A stretch of DNA of 64,000 nucleotides from Cymodocea nodosa (taxonomy: Eukaryota; Streptophyta; Magnoliopsida; Alismatales; Cymodoceaceae), in assembly GCA_036874045.1 (NCBI GenBank), contig CM072341.1, positions 2,430,501 through 2,494,500 on the forward strand, given 5' to 3'. The translations under genes and the position numbers were made by a program. The first letter of the stretch is position 1. Each line of letters opens with the position of its first letter. This document shows positions 34,259 to 46,743 of this stretch, one piece after another. The notes under the pieces are model-generated. The model did no database searches, was not told the origin of the DNA, and was given only the letters and a program-made list of their open reading frames with translations.

Positions 34259-35122
34259 TGTTTGCTAGCTAAAACTAGTAATGCATATCTATGGCATAGA
34301 AGGATTGGGCATATAAATATGAAACTGTTACATAAACTATCTAGAAAACATTTAGTGAGAGATTTACCAAAGATTAAATACTCAAAGGACTTTATGTGTG
34401 ATGCATGTGAGTTAGGTAAACTTCACAAAACCTCTTTTAAATCCAAAATTGATATTTCAAGGAAGAGAGTCTTAGAACTTATACATATGAATCTATTTGG
34501 ACCAACAAGAATCATGAGTCTTGGTGGTAAACGGTATGTATTTGTTTTAGTAGATGACTTCTCTAGATACACTAGGGTATATTTTCTAGCATCTAAGACA
34601 GAAGTTTTTGAAAAATTTAAAATGTTTTGCAATTTTGTTCAAAATAAGTAGAGTGTCTCTATTCAAAAACTTAGGAGTGATCATGGAACTGAATTTGATA
34701 ATGATCAAATGGATAACTATTGTAATGAGCATGGCATTGATCACAAATTTTCTTTTTCAAGAGCACCGTGTCAAAATGGTGTTGTTGAGAGAAAGAATAG
34801 ATCACTTCAAGAAATGGCCAGAACTATGTTGAATGAACATAAGTTACCTCAAAATCTTTGGGCTGAAGTAGTAAATACAGCTTGTTATATTATTAACATA
34901 AGTCATTTAAGACCTCATGTTAATAAAACTCTTTTTGAAATTATGTTTAATAGGATTCCAAAAATTTCCTATATGAAATCATTTGGCTGCAAGAGTTTTA
35001 TTCTAAATACTAAGGATAAAAGGGATAAATTTCAAGCCAAATCGGATGAAGGAATTTTTGTAGATTACTCTACTAGAAGTAAAGCCTATAGAGTATATAA
35101 CAAGACTTCTAAGACGATTTAA
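34259..35122 (+). pseudogene. Copia integrase of the SIRE element
   Basis: The HHCC domain is clear: HRRIGHINMKLLHKL, then CDACELGKLHKTSF. The catalytic core has FVLVDDFSRYTRVYFL (first D near 34555), then after a stop (34649-34651) and frame change LRSDHGTEFDN (second D) and APCQNGVVERKNRSLQEMAR, containing the catalytic Glu. The tail keeps LWAEVVNTACYIIN and KSFGCKSF. One stop and the frame ending at 35120 inactivate it. Confidence 0.9.
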
Positions 35123-36988
35123 GAAACCCTCCATGTAAGCTTCATTGAAAATTCTCTTAAAGAATCTCAATCTAAAGCTGATAATGATGATTTGATCAAT
35201 CTTCCAAAAGAGTTAGAGATCAATAGAGAGATTGATGATTTATCTGAGAAAATCAAAAATATGAACTTAAATGATCAAACTAATGTTGAAAGTGATGTAC
35301 CTTCAGATGTTGATGAGAATATTGAGGAATATCAGAGAAATTGGCGTTATTCTTCATCACATCTCATTACTTAAGTCATTGGTAATATTAATGAGGGAGT
35401 TAAAACTAGAGCTTCAGTAAATTTAAATAGTATGTGTATGTTTGTTTCTATGGTGGAACCAAGGAATATACAAAAAGCATTATTTGATGAAAATTAGATA
35501 GTGGCAATGCAAGAAGAACTAAATCAATTCATCAGAAATGATGTATGAGAATTAGTCTCTCCACCAGAAAATCAGTCTATAATAGGTACAAAGTGGATCT
35601 TTAGAAACAAAACTAACGAAACTGGTCAAGTTATAAGGAATAAAACTAGATTAGTTGCACAAGGGTATACACAGGAAGAAGGATTAGATTATGATGAAAC
35701 ATTTGCTCTTGTGGCTAGGTTAGAAAGTATTAGAATATTATTGGCCTATGCTTGTTATATGGATTTTAAATTATATCAAATGGATGTAAAGAGTGCATTT
35801 CTAAATGGTTTAATTAATGAAGAAGTCTATGTAAAACAACCACCTAGATTTGAAGATATTAAAAATCCTAACTTTGTGTATAAATTGAAGAAAGCCTTAT
35901 ATGGTTTGAAGTAAGCACCTAGATCATGGTATGAAAGATTGTCTACTTTTTTAATAGAAAAAGGCTATATCATGGGAAAAGTGGATCATACTCTATTTAT
36001 TAAGAGAGATGGTAAAGATAAGATTGTTGTTCAAATATACGTAGATGATATAATCTTTGGAGCAACCTCTGATAAGTTGATAGAAATATTCTCTAAAGAG
36101 ATGACTAATCAGTTTGAAATGAGTATGATAGGAGAACTTTCATATTTTCTAGGACTTCAAATTAAGCAAATGGATAAAGATATATTTTTAAATCAGGAAA
36201 AATATGTAGATAAAATGCTTAAGAAATTTAATTTTAATGATACAAGGATTCGAGGAACTCCTATGAGTACTTCTTTAAAGTTAGATATTGATGACATAGG
36301 AAAATCTATTGATCAAAGAAAATACAGAAGTATTATTGGTTCGTTACTTTATTTGACTGCTAGTAAACCTGATATTATGTTTGCTGTGTGTGTTTGTGCT
36401 AGATTTCAATCTAATCCTAAAGAATCACACTTAATTGCAGTTAAAAGAATATTTAGATATATACAAGGAACTAAAAATTTCGGACTATATTATTGTAAGG
36501 ATACTTCAATAGATCTTATAGGATATACTGATGCTGATTATGCAGAATCTAAATCTGATAGGAAGAGTACCAGTGGCACATGTCAATTATTGGGAAATAA
36601 TTTGGTGTCATGGTTTAGTAAAAAGCAAAACTGTGTAGCACTTTCTACTACAGAAGCTGAATATGTTGTTGTTGTACTGTGTTGCACTCAAATTCTGTAG
36701 ATAAGGCAAACTTTAGAAGATTTTGGATTATCTTATGATACAACTTAGATTTATTGTGACAGTAGTTCTACAATAAATCTTTCCAAAACTCCTGTATTAC
36801 ATTCAAGAGCAAAACATATAGAGGTTAGACATCATTTTCTAAGAGATAACATAATTAAAGGAAAAATTAAATTAGAATTTGTGTCTAGTAAAAATCAATT
36901 AGCTGATATATTTACAAAACCTCTAGACGAAAATACATTTTGCAACATTAGATTAAATTTAGGTATTTGTAGGCTATGTGATGTGTAA
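35123..36988 (+). pseudogene. Copia reverse transcriptase-RNase H of the SIRE element
   Basis: RT starts after an acidic linker (35192-35374). Blocks: KWIFRNK (about 35592), RLVAQGYTQEEGLDYDETFA, LYQMDVKSAFLNG, YKLKKALYGLK followed by a stop at about 35912. The long open frame 35939-36700 has IYVDDIIFGA (intact YVDD), FEMSMIGELSYFLGLQI, GSLLYLTASKPDIMFAV, GYTDADYAESKSDRKSTSG and LSTTEAEYV of RNase H. After a stop (36698-36700) RNase H continues with YCDSSSTINLSKTP, HSRAKHIEVRHHFLRD and DIFTKPL, ending at TAA 36986-36988. The catalytic motifs are intact, while four or so stops break the polyprotein. Confidence 0.9.
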
Positions 36989-38463
36989 AATGCTTAAACT
37001 CCACATAAAAAAAGATAGATATTATTGATGATGTTGTTCACCTCATAGATATTATATACTTATCATAAATATCTAAAGTAATATCTAAACTGTTGCTTAA
37101 GATACTATGTATTTATTGTAAAATAATAGTAGTATCTTATTGATTTTAAGTAGTTTATCAATTTTAATGGTTTTTACGATTTTAAGTGGAAGTGTAAATG
37201 AAAAACATTAAATACTTCTAACATTCTGAAATTTTAATTAAATGTTTTCTTTGAATCAAGGAAAGTGCATATGATCATGCATAAATTTGACTTAATTGAT
37301 TAAACTTGTAGAATAAGTTATATGTAACTCATCTTAATTTGTTAATCAAAAATATAAGCTTATTGAAACTAATTCATATTCTCAATACAATCATAGAAGT
37401 AAAAATTGTATGAGATTTGTGTTTTATTGCATCTGTATTAATGGAATACATATATACTATGCTTAAAATGAAAAGTGCTTACAAAGTGAAAATCTTTGAG
37501 AGTTTATTGATCAGTTTGATCACAAGCCTTTTGCACTTGAGCAGATAGGTATGTAAGGATTGTTGTCCTGAAAAAGGATTCTTTAAATCTGGAAACCTAA
37601 GATCCTAATCAAATCTGGGATTGTTGACTGAAAGCTCATTACACAGGTACATTAGAAAGCTCTTGTATGATTCAAGCTTTTCAAACTAACTTTTAAAGAA
37701 AATTATCAATATTCACTATTTTTAAAAAAAAATTTTATTTCATTAGTTACAGATATCTTTGAATCGCATATAGTTTCTACCAATATAACTACTGATTTAT
37801 TGAATCAACATTAGTACTTTTGAAAACATTTATTTGAGATACATTCTTTTATTCTCCTTAAATTAATCACATTGAGTTCAAAGTTGTGTTTTGATTCATA
37901 TACCATAGGAATTGATTCTGGAAATCATTTTTGATGTTGTCAGAATAACGGAAGTCTTTGAAAAGAAAATTTAAAAGTATAGTTATACATAACATCTATT
38001 GTCACTACAAGTATATTTTATATTTTGGTTGAATATATTTGAAGTATATTTGTAGGGGAGGATTGACAATGTCGAAAACAGATTAATATATTTTAGAATA
38101 CAAATCTTAGTTAATCTGAATTAATGTCCTCTTAAAATCTTGATGAACTAATTTAAAAAGACAAATAAACTATTCTAGATTCAAAGGACAAAATGTTCAA
38201 ATAGTTTACAATGTTCTCAAGATAATGTTAAGTTTAGCATGTATGTTGTTTTTGGAACGTTTCAGTTAGAAGCATCCGAAACTTGTTTAAGTGTACTAAC
38301 TAGACGTTATATTAGATAAGGTAACGTGTAAAACTGCCTCTATACAGCGTTTTACTCGTTAGGTTAGTTAACTCAACGAGGTATACTTGAATATTTCAGG
38401 TACATTGATTGAATAAACTTTATTCAATATTTATTTAATTTCTAAACCTGACTTCTCTTCACG
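36989..38463 (+). other. Noncoding segment of the copia element matching the gypsy 3' region
   Basis: No gene is seen. About 37160-38100 can be followed by eye along 48.4-49.25 kb of gypsy element C and, on the minus strand, 14.5-14.1 and 11.87-11.3 kb of element D. Shared blocks include GTGTTTTATTGCATCTGTAT, a TTTGATCAC-AGC-TTTT segment, CTTGAGCAGATA-GTATGTAAGG and GAAAGCTCTTGTATGATT. The last part (38270-38465) carries AACTCGTTAGGTTAG and GTTAACTCAACGAGG motifs. Confidence 0.8.
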
Positions 38464-40840
38464 TTGAGTTATACGCCTAAAAAAAAAAAACCCTATTTAA
38501 ACACTTATTACATGGGCACTTTAGTTATTTGTAAACTTTGTCAAGAAAATCTTTCCCGCTTGTTGTTGTTACAACCTATGACGATGGTCTCCAAGTTCTA
38601 TAAAGGTCGTGGCAGAGGAAAAGGTAAAAGCAGAGGAGATGCACAAGGAAAAGAAATGGAGAATGATGAAGTTCCACGTACTTAGTTCAAGAAAATATTT
38701 CGAGTGGACAAAAGGTTAGCAGAAATTTATAATGAATATTTCTTTCCTGAAGGTATACTAAATGAAGTTAGACAAGAACTCCAAAATACTGATGCTAGTA
38801 TTACATACATGGGGATTCGAAGTAAATTTGATAGAGAATACAGAATGAAATGTGCTTAGATTGTATTTTGGAACAGTATGCAAAATATTTGGAAAAAGGT
38901 GTAGGTTCATCAAATAGAACTCCTCAAACTCCTATAAACGGTACAAGCTACATGCATTTGAGGAAGAGCATGAATCAGCTATCCCTACTCCTTTATATTC
39001 ACAACAAGTAGAATTAAATATTGCTGTAGACAAAACAAAAGTTGAGAGTCTTCGAAAGGCCGTTGCAATAGAAAGTGCCTTAGAAGAATTAAAGTAGAAC
39101 ACTTTTATGGAGCAATTTGAAAAGAAAACAGTAATACTTGAAGAGGAGAAACAGAAATGTTATAGTAGAAGGAAAGTTAGAAAAATTATGTCTAAGGAAA
39201 CAAAGTCTATTGAAAAAGGAAAATTAGATTAAAATTTATTTCCAAAGGACAATGTATGTCTAGACATTGTACCGTATTGTGCATCTGATAAACTCATCAG
39301 TTCCGAACACACTGAAACTGATGAAGATAATGAGACTTTATTTTCCCTTGCTAGAAAGCTTGAGAAGAAATACAAGCCAAATATGAGCTCAAGTTTTTCT
39401 ATTAGTACAAGTCCTGATGATGCAGAAATTGACAAATCAGAGCATCAGACACCTGACATTGAACAAGTTATTGCAGATATAATTGACAATGTTGAGGCAG
39501 TAACTAGTTCACAAGCTGAATTGTCTAGAGTAGCAAATATTGAAAATGTTAAGACTCTAGAAGAGCTAAAAGTTAACCAGCCTTTTTCAGAATCTATAGA
39601 AGTAGAGTCTGAGAATTCACAACATGAATCAATGGAAATATCTGTTGAACAGAATGAACAATTACAAACAGATACACCAGCTCTAGAATTTATGGAAAAA
39701 TTCTACTCTGAACATTCTATAGAAACTGAACAGATGAATGTTGAGCATATTGACAATGTTCCTAACACTATTGAAGTAGAAGAATCAAGCTTACCTGAGC
39801 AGCTTCAAGATAATATTTTGGAAGAGGAACAACATGACATTCATTTTGCAGAAGAGGTTCTTGAAGATGAATTAAACTCTGAATCACGGCTTCAGGTATC
39901 ACCTTCTTTGTATACAATATTAAAAATTCAAGGGAATACAATTCATTTTAGATCTGAAGAAGCATTGTAGAAATATAATAATCTGATTACATGTCAGATT
40001 ATGCATGCTCGTCCAATAAAGTTCAAAAATTTGATGGAAATGAGAGATCTATTTGAGTTTCAAGGCCTCATTAAATTCTTGCCAGTAGGAACAAAATGGA
40101 AGCAATACACAGAGCTTGTTGCAACTTTTTATAGCAATCTAGTCAAGAATGGAAATTTTCTGAAAACTCAAATAAATCAACAGGAGTTTATTTTGTCTCC
40201 TGAATTAATTTTTGAAGTTTTGGGATTAAAGAATGAAGGTGTTGTTACGAACAGATTTGACATGATTAGACAACTAGAATGGAACATTCAGTCTTTATCA
40301 AAAATTCCAAATGTATATTCTGAAATGAGATTAATGGAAAATCTGAATGTAGAGGCAAAGTTTATTGCAAATATATTGTATGCAAATTTATTTCAGAGAG
40401 TTGGACACAATTTGGAAGTCATCAGAAGCTGTTTATATGCAACTTATGGCCTGCTGAATAGAATTCAAATAAATTAGTTTGATGTTTTTATGTCTCAACT
40501 ACAGCATATGAGTTCAAAGTTATTTTATGGTGATGTTGTATGTAGAATCCTGCAAGCCAATTGACTTTATCCGACTAGCCCTCTGAAACTAAAGGCATGA
40601 GAGCATTTAGTGTCAAAGATTTGCAAAAATTCCAAACCATGCATAAACCTCAACGACAACAACAACCTGATACAGACCATATACAACAACAACAACAAAA
40701 TTATTCAGTTCAAGCAGAATAGCAAACCCCTCTACCTCCTAACTTAGATGTAGTGCTTAACGACATCAGAAATGATATTACGCATCTAGGAGATAAAATA
40801 TGTAATGCTATAAGTGATATACTTAGGAGGGGTCGATAAT
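38464..40840 (+). pseudogene. Extra ORF of the SIRE element, putative plant transposon protein type (broken)
   Basis: It sits after pol where SIRE elements often carry an env-like or other extra ORF. A basic start (FYKGRGRGKGKSRGDAQGKE, about 38611) leads to a KIFRVDKRLAEIYNEYFFPE block. A Glu/Ser-rich stretch is open at 39383-39970 (195 codons). The core is open at 40001-40477 (158 codons) with DLFEFQGLIKFLP, LVATFYSNLVKNG, IFEVLGLKNEG and AKFIANILYANLFQ. Next come KLFYGDVV, a poly-Gln patch near 40685-40700 and a short coiled-coil end (LNDIRNDITHLGDKICNAIS). Stops at 38683, 39968-39970, 40475 and 40722 break it. No signal peptide or convincing membrane segment is seen, so an envelope role is not supported. 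Gypsy element D has the same core at 19.5-18.8 kb. Confidence 0.7.
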
Positions 40841-41322
40841 TGTTTTTGTTTGTTTCTGAATACAAAATGTAATGTTTGTATTACTTGTTTGATTCATTGA
40901 ACAATACATTTTTCTATAAAAATGTTCAATTATTATTCTTGTTTACAGAAAGAGTTGTAATTCTCTTATATATATATATATATATATTCTCTGTAATTAT
41001 CTTTTTGATTAATGACAAAAATGGGGAGAAATATTATAAAAAGATGATTATGATCTTAATTGCATATATATATTATAAAAGGAGATGCTATTTAAATGGT
41101 TATTGTAATCTGATAGATGATAATTAGACAACTGATACTTATATAATTATTGACATCTGAGAGTTTTAGTTCTGAGAGGTAAAATTTACACAAACAATAG
41201 AAATAAGTTTAAGTGAACTTAAGTCAACAAACAAGTTTGTTGAATTAAAAGTTAGCCCAACGAAGGTGCTTTGTTGAGTTAAACATATTTCATAATTGTT
41301 TTAATATGATTTTGTCATCATC
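40841..41322 (+). other. 3' untranslated region of the SIRE element
   Basis: This stretch is AT-rich with an (AT)n run at about 40969-40987 and one TTGAGTTAAAC / CAACGAAGG motif group at 41225-41285. No gene is seen. It leads into the polypurine tract. Confidence 0.7.
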
Positions 41323-41336
41323 AAAAAGGGGGAGAT
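41323..41336 (+). other. Polypurine tract of the SIRE element
   Basis: AAAAAGGGGGAGAT lies directly before the TGTTGATTATT start of the 3' LTR. AAAGGGGGAGATTGTTG is the usual copia PPT-LTR junction. Confidence 0.95.
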
Positions 41337-43095
41337 TGTTGATTATTTTTGTTTTGATGATGTGTGCTGAATGAATATAATCATATTTGCTCAATTACTA
41401 TTGCTTGTGAAAAGAAATTAAAATCATCAATTAATACAGAAAAAGCTTACTGATATAAATACTTATCTGTATTGGATCTGAAGTTAATAACTAGTCGTTT
41501 CGTTGCATTAATTTCTCATTTAGCTAAACGTTAAGTTAACGTGTGTTTTTATTGAAAAGCATGATATGTTTTAAAGTTATATCTTCTATATCATGAATAG
41601 TGCATGTTTAGACAACTCGTTAAGTTAGAGTTTTGTTTGTATAGAGGTCACGTGAGAACTCATTAAGTTAGAGGCTTAAAGGTTAAAATAGGTCACGTGA
41701 TAACTCGTTAAGTTAGTGAGTAAAAGAAGAGACGAACTCGTTAAGTTAGTGTTATACACGTGGTGAAATTATAAGTTACGAATGTTATATTGTATCACGT
41801 GAGGTGCACATGTTTAACTCGTTAAGTTAACATAACTAAACGCATTGAGTTGCTATATTGAACACTAAGGCAACGCGTTAGGTTAGCGTTATAAACTTAA
41901 GTTGTTATTTTTACACGTGGTAAAATTCTTATTATAAAAAAACATTTGTTTATTACTGAATCGATGAGTTAAAGTTTTTTCGAAGACTTACAGTCGTAAC
42001 TATCCGAAAGGTAACTTAAGTCATGTTTTCAGGTCTTGACACGTGTCTCACTAGTTTTATAATATAAAGAGTTTTTCGGTGACTTATTTTTGTAACTATC
42101 CAAAACTTAAACTATTTTCGATGAGTTATCGTTTAACCTTCCGAAAGAAAGGTTAAGTTGGTTCGTTGAGTTAGCATTACACCACGGACGTAGTTCGTTG
42201 AGTTAGCTATAATACTTGTCATGTGAAATGGCACATGAGGAACTCGTTAAGTTAGAAACGTTAAGTTATATATATATATACTTGTATTACTCGTTTAGTT
42301 AACATTAAAGTAATGACTTCTTATTACACTAATGAAAAAATTTTGGACAAGAAAGTTTATTTTACAGGAAATTTTTCAAAGATCCAAGACTGATGATTAA
42401 AGAAAATTCGAAATCTAAACGTGGGTTAGAACGTGTGTGTTTCGATGAAGGAAAAAGAAAAGATGTGGAGAAGTGGAAAACTAATAGTGGTTAAACGTGA
42501 AGGATATGTATGAAATGAAGATATAGTATAAAAGGCATAGAATTCTTGTTGATCAAACAATCCTTGCACACAAAACGAAAAATCTTTTCAAAGATCAAAC
42601 CATCCCTACACACCAAAAGAAAAATCTTTTTCAGGGATCAAAAACACCTCTTCGGGCAAAATCTCTCAAGTGGAAGAAAATTCAGTGAAGCATAAAAAGG
42701 TAAGATTTTCGTCACTGAAGATTTGAAGTATCAGAAGAAAGCAAATTCGGTGAAGCATAAAAAGACAAGATATTCATCACTGAAGAATTGCTGAAGAAGA
42801 AAGAAGAAGAAGAAGAAAGATCTCAAACAGGGAGAAATGTTTTAAATTCCGCAAATTAGTTTTCTCTGTTTGTAGTTATGAAATTTTATAGATGAAATAT
42901 GGTATCGAAATATAATTGCATCTACAATTTCTAAGGAGAATTGAATTGTATAGTGTAATTGAAATCTTGAATAAAAATGATTTTATGAAAACATTGTCTC
43001 GACTTGTTTTTGAGTTTTAAAGTTTCAATTATATTTCAGAAAATATTAAAAATACACAATTCACCCCCCCTCTTGTGTAGCCATATGATCCTAGA
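41337..43095 (+). repeat. 3' LTR of the SIRE-type copia element
   Basis: It matches 29679-31410 throughout, with scattered substitutions and small indels (for example about 27 extra bases with CTCGTTTAGTTAAC near 42290-42315). It ends GATCCTAGA, where the 5' copy has CCTACA, so the terminal CA has mutated to GA. ATATT follows. Confidence 0.9.
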
Positions 43096-43100
43096 ATATT
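43096..43100 (+). repeat. Target site duplication, right copy (ATATT)
   Basis: Identical to 29674-29678 and placed exactly after the 3' LTR end. Confidence 0.9.
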
Positions 43101-44273
43101 TGTTGGTTCAATCGAAATATAGTATCAATTTAACCTATTGTCAAAGAAAATTTGTTGGTTCGACCAAAGAAAAATATCGGTTCAATCGAAATTAAGAAAA
43201 ATAGTAAAATCAAGAGTTGGTCAGATCAGAGATTCTTTGGTTTTGATTGAATTAAAAAAAAATTTATATTATATTTACATTATTTTATTAGATATAACTT
43301 TTCAAAAAGTCCATTGAGTTAAGTTTAACTCAACGAATTTACTCCGTTGAGTTTAGGGTAAGTTCACAAACTTATTCTGTTGAGTTAACTATAACTCAAC
43401 GGAGTACTAAGGTAAGTCCACGAAGTTAATCTATGGATTTAACTATAACCCTATAGAGTAGTAAGTGATAGAAGCAAAAAATTACGTGGGAAATAACTCA
43501 ATTACCTACCAAAACTTAGGGCTTATTGAGACGTAAACTTAGGATTGAGGGCATTATCCATAAAAATCATTTAGCACTTCAAACAATAAAAATCCATTCC
43601 ATTCTACAATGCCACAAAGTTGAAGATGGCACAGAACTAGTGGGACAAGATTGACACTATAGAGTTTCTCAGAATAGTCAAAGACTAGCATTTCCTAAAC
43701 AAAATCTAGAATACCACAAGGGAAAAAGAGTTGCAACAGATAGAAGCTGACACTTTTCATTTTACAAAGAGGATAGTCGATTTAAATGTCAAAATACCAA
43801 CTATTATGGAAACTAGGATAAAAGTGGCAACAGAAACCACTATTAATCGAGAAAGAAAATTAAGACCTAATAACGAAGTTGCCCTAGAGCTTATTAGACA
43901 TAAATCCAGATTATGGTTTCTGCAAGAAATAGCCTACTATGCAAAGAAATTCTTAAATAGACAACAGCAACAAGAGGAACAACATCAATAAGAACAAACA
44001 TAAACATCTACAGTAGTAGAATAACAACCAAAACCTTTAGTTCAACAAGTAGGACTTATGAAAAAAGTAGCACTTTTTTGTCTAAGAACTGAAGAGGAAA
44101 TAAAAGAGTTCAAAGATTTAGTTAAACTGGGAAAAGAACGAGAAGAAGATGAAATAGCTTTAGCTAAGGCACATATTTTATATGATGCCATGCAAAAGAA
44201 AATGACTGTAGAAAAGTTGAAAGCCTAATATAAAATCAAAGTGGATCAACATTATGAGGCAATTAGAGTTATG
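43101..44273 (+). pseudogene. Element B sequence resumed after the copia insertion, with a charged ORF remnant
   Basis: It starts with a GGTTCAATCGAAAT / GGTTCGACCAAAG direct-repeat patch (43104-43190) and a group of TTGAGTTAA / AACTCAACGA motifs (43310-43460). Then comes a charged, helix-rich reading frame (43731-43991, continuing with stops to about 44228). That frame has a Gln-rich patch (LNRQQQQEEQHQ) and RTEEEIKEFKDLVKLGKERE. I do not recognise the protein; position suggests a further extra ORF of the gypsy element. Gypsy element C begins at 44274, probably inserted here. Confidence 0.5.
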
Positions 44274-46310
44274 TGTTTAGAATGAAAAAGTGCATAATAT
44301 TAATAGTTAATTGATGGGTTATTGCATAATATTTAGTTTATCATATATGAATTAAGCCATTATGTCATAATTATATAATTACATGCCTTAATTATAGAAT
44401 GTGCATAATTTCAAGGAATTAACGTTAATTAAATATCATTTCTAAAAGATTAGAAACCTAGTTTAAGTGTGGTTTTATAGTATAAAGCATGATATGTTTT
44501 ATTTGCATATATTTATATCATGTGCAGGGTACAATAACAACTTGTTAAGTTAGTATTCTTTTTGTAAAAAGATCATGTGCCAACTCATTGAGATATAGGT
44601 TTAAAGGTGTAAAAAGATCACGTGAGAACTTGTTGTTTTAGCGAGAAAAATTGTAAATTGTATATTTAAACTCGTTAAGTTAGCATTATGCACATATTGA
44701 ATTTAAATGTTATATTATTTCACGTGAGTTGCACATGTTTAACTCGTTAAGTTAACATAACTATACGCATTGAGTTACTTAACTAAATACTAAGGTAATG
44801 CGTTATGTTAGTGTTATGAGCTTATAAGTTATTTCTTTATTGCACATGATACATATATTACTATTTATTTAAGTTTGTTGAGTTAAACTTTACTCAATGA
44901 AGTAAGTCCATTGAATGATAGTTAAGTCAACAAAGTAAGTTCGTTGAGTTACACTAACTCCACAGACTAGTTATTTTCTAATATGCCACTATGAGTAGTT
45001 GTAGTAATAGGAAATTTGAAGGAAAACCATGATTGCACATATCACAAAAGATTTGAACTGTGGAATAAAGAAGAAATCACCATCGTATAATTGAAGGAAG
45101 AAGATCCAACTAGTCATTTTGTCAGAGGTAGTTACTACTAAAAGAAATATAAAAAGAAGAGGAGAAGAATGAAGTAGGGTGTGGGGTGTATGTGTGAAGA
45201 ACCGTGTTATCTGCAGAAAACGTCGGTAGTTTCCTAAAGTACCACCATACCAACACCAACACTAAACCATCACAATTACCAACCATCGAAGGTGTGTGAG
45301 GATACTTTCCTGATGTCGAGTCAATTTTGAGCCAAACACGATGACTAACAACCACTATGAGGAGTGATTGCATCGTAGGAAGGAAAACCATTTTCACCAA
45401 GTACCGAATCATTTCTTAGGAGATCATAAAACTTCTAGCCTTGGTTTCGTGTTGATGCCAATATATTGAATAGGAGATCAACTTACAAGTCTCGATTCGC
45501 AATTTTATAGGGAGAGGAGGCACTATAAGTGATTAAGTTTTTAGAGGTGTAATCGTGTTATATGTAGTGATGGAAGTTATTATTGTCAATAGAGAATTTT
45601 GCATTTCATCTTCCACTTCATCTTTAAGGAACATATAAAAAAAAAACTATTTATTTGTTTTTATAGTTAGCATTTATGTGTTGTATTGTTTGTTTTGTAT
45701 CGTGAGTAATGTTATTATTGTTAGTATTGTGAATGTTTCATGTTTATTTGATTCAGAAAATAGAAAATCATATTATTGATTACTAAAATTGGTTTGTACA
45801 AAATACTCAAAATCTTAATGGTTAATGTTTGAAATATCTAAATGTTAGTGTTAATTAATGATAAATACTAGATAAACTAACATTAAAAGCTTAATTGATA
45901 TTGTTCACAATCTGTGGAATCGCCCAATGAATGGTTGAATTCCTCTGTAAAACAGTAAATTTAATTGAAAGTTACTAATTAGGCTTGTGGAGTTAACTTA
46001 AGTCTATGAGGTTAGTTTGTTGTATTAGCTGTAACTCAACGAACTAAGTCTATTAAGTTAGTAGTAAGTCAATAGAGTGCGTAATTTGACACATATAAAA
46101 CTTTGGTTGTAAAAAGCAAAATAGTATAAAGTTTTAATTCAATCTCTGTGGGATCAACTTATACTTACACACTTATATAATAGATACTGTGCACTTGCAG
46201 TTAAAACAAGTTAGATTTAATATCTAATTTGCAAAAATTGTTTGTTACTTCTAGCAGAACTTATAAATATACATTTAAAAGTAATTGAACAACAAGATTT
46301 CTTCTAAACA
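44274..46310 (+). repeat. 5' LTR of gypsy element C (complete)
   Basis: Starts TGTTTAGAATGAAAAAGTGC and ends CTTCTAAACA, followed by the PBS. Its U3 (about 44525-44850) carries TTAACTCGTTAAGTTAACAT, TTTCACGTGAG and ATGCGTTATGTTAG blocks in the same order as the copia LTR at 29.94-30.30 kb. Confidence 0.9.
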
Positions 46311-46317
46311 AGTTTTG

Positions 46318-46335
46318 TGGCGCTGTTGCTAGGGA
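46318..46335 (+). other. Primer binding site of element C
   Basis: TGGCGCTGTTGCTAGGGA, three mismatches from TGGCGCCGTTGCCGGGGA, seven bases after the LTR end. Confidence 0.85.
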
Positions 46336-46399
46336 ATGAAGAGCTAGACATTTGTAATAATGTTTTGTTTTAATATCATAAGGAGTGTTGTGTGTTTTT

Positions 46400-46743
46400 A
46401 TCATTGAGAATATGACATATGCTTATGCTCAAAGATTTTTGAAACTTGTAGTTAACATATGTGAATTCTACAATTTAGAAGGCCATGACATTATTGACTA
46501 TTTGATACTAAGACGATTGTAGATGGTTAGATCCAATGAGTAATAAATGAATTATATCCAATACAATAGAATTAAGTATGAAAATCCTATAGTTTACCTA
46601 ACTAATAGTCAATTTAGAACAAGTAATATGTCAAGAGACAAAGAAGTTTGGGATAGGTATGACAAACTTGAATGTAGTTTAGAACAAAACCTAAACAAAC
46701 TAGAACAATACATGCATTATCAACAAGAAGTCAACCAAATAAA
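46400..46743 (+). pseudogene. Gag C-terminal fragment of element C
   Basis: The CEFYNLEGHDIIDY block (degraded knuckle), then MNYIQYNRIKYENPIVYLTN and a YDKLECSLEQNL coiled-coil-like stretch, as in elements B, E and F. It stops abruptly in the VNQINYK region at about 46743, where a foreign LTR end begins. Everything from gag tail through integrase is missing. Confidence 0.8.

Larger units (their letters stand above)
29679..43095 (+). mobile_element. SIRE-type Ty1/copia retrotransposon, 13.4 kb, complete but mutated
   Basis: Both LTRs (1732 and 1759 bases), PBS, gag, protease, integrase, RT, RNase H in copia order, a long 3' region with an extra ORF, and a polypurine tract are present. ATATT is duplicated at both ends. 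Stops in gag, integrase and RT mean this copy is no longer autonomous. Large size, the gag type and an extra ORF after pol fit the SIRE/Maximus lineage. The 4.3-kb stretch between pol and the 3' LTR contains two modules shared with the gypsy family of this window. Confidence 0.9.

Noticed and set aside
38464-40840. Envelope-like protein for the SIRE extra ORF
   Set aside because: No signal peptide, transmembrane segment or fusion-type region could be seen; the core resembles a different domain shared with gypsy element D.
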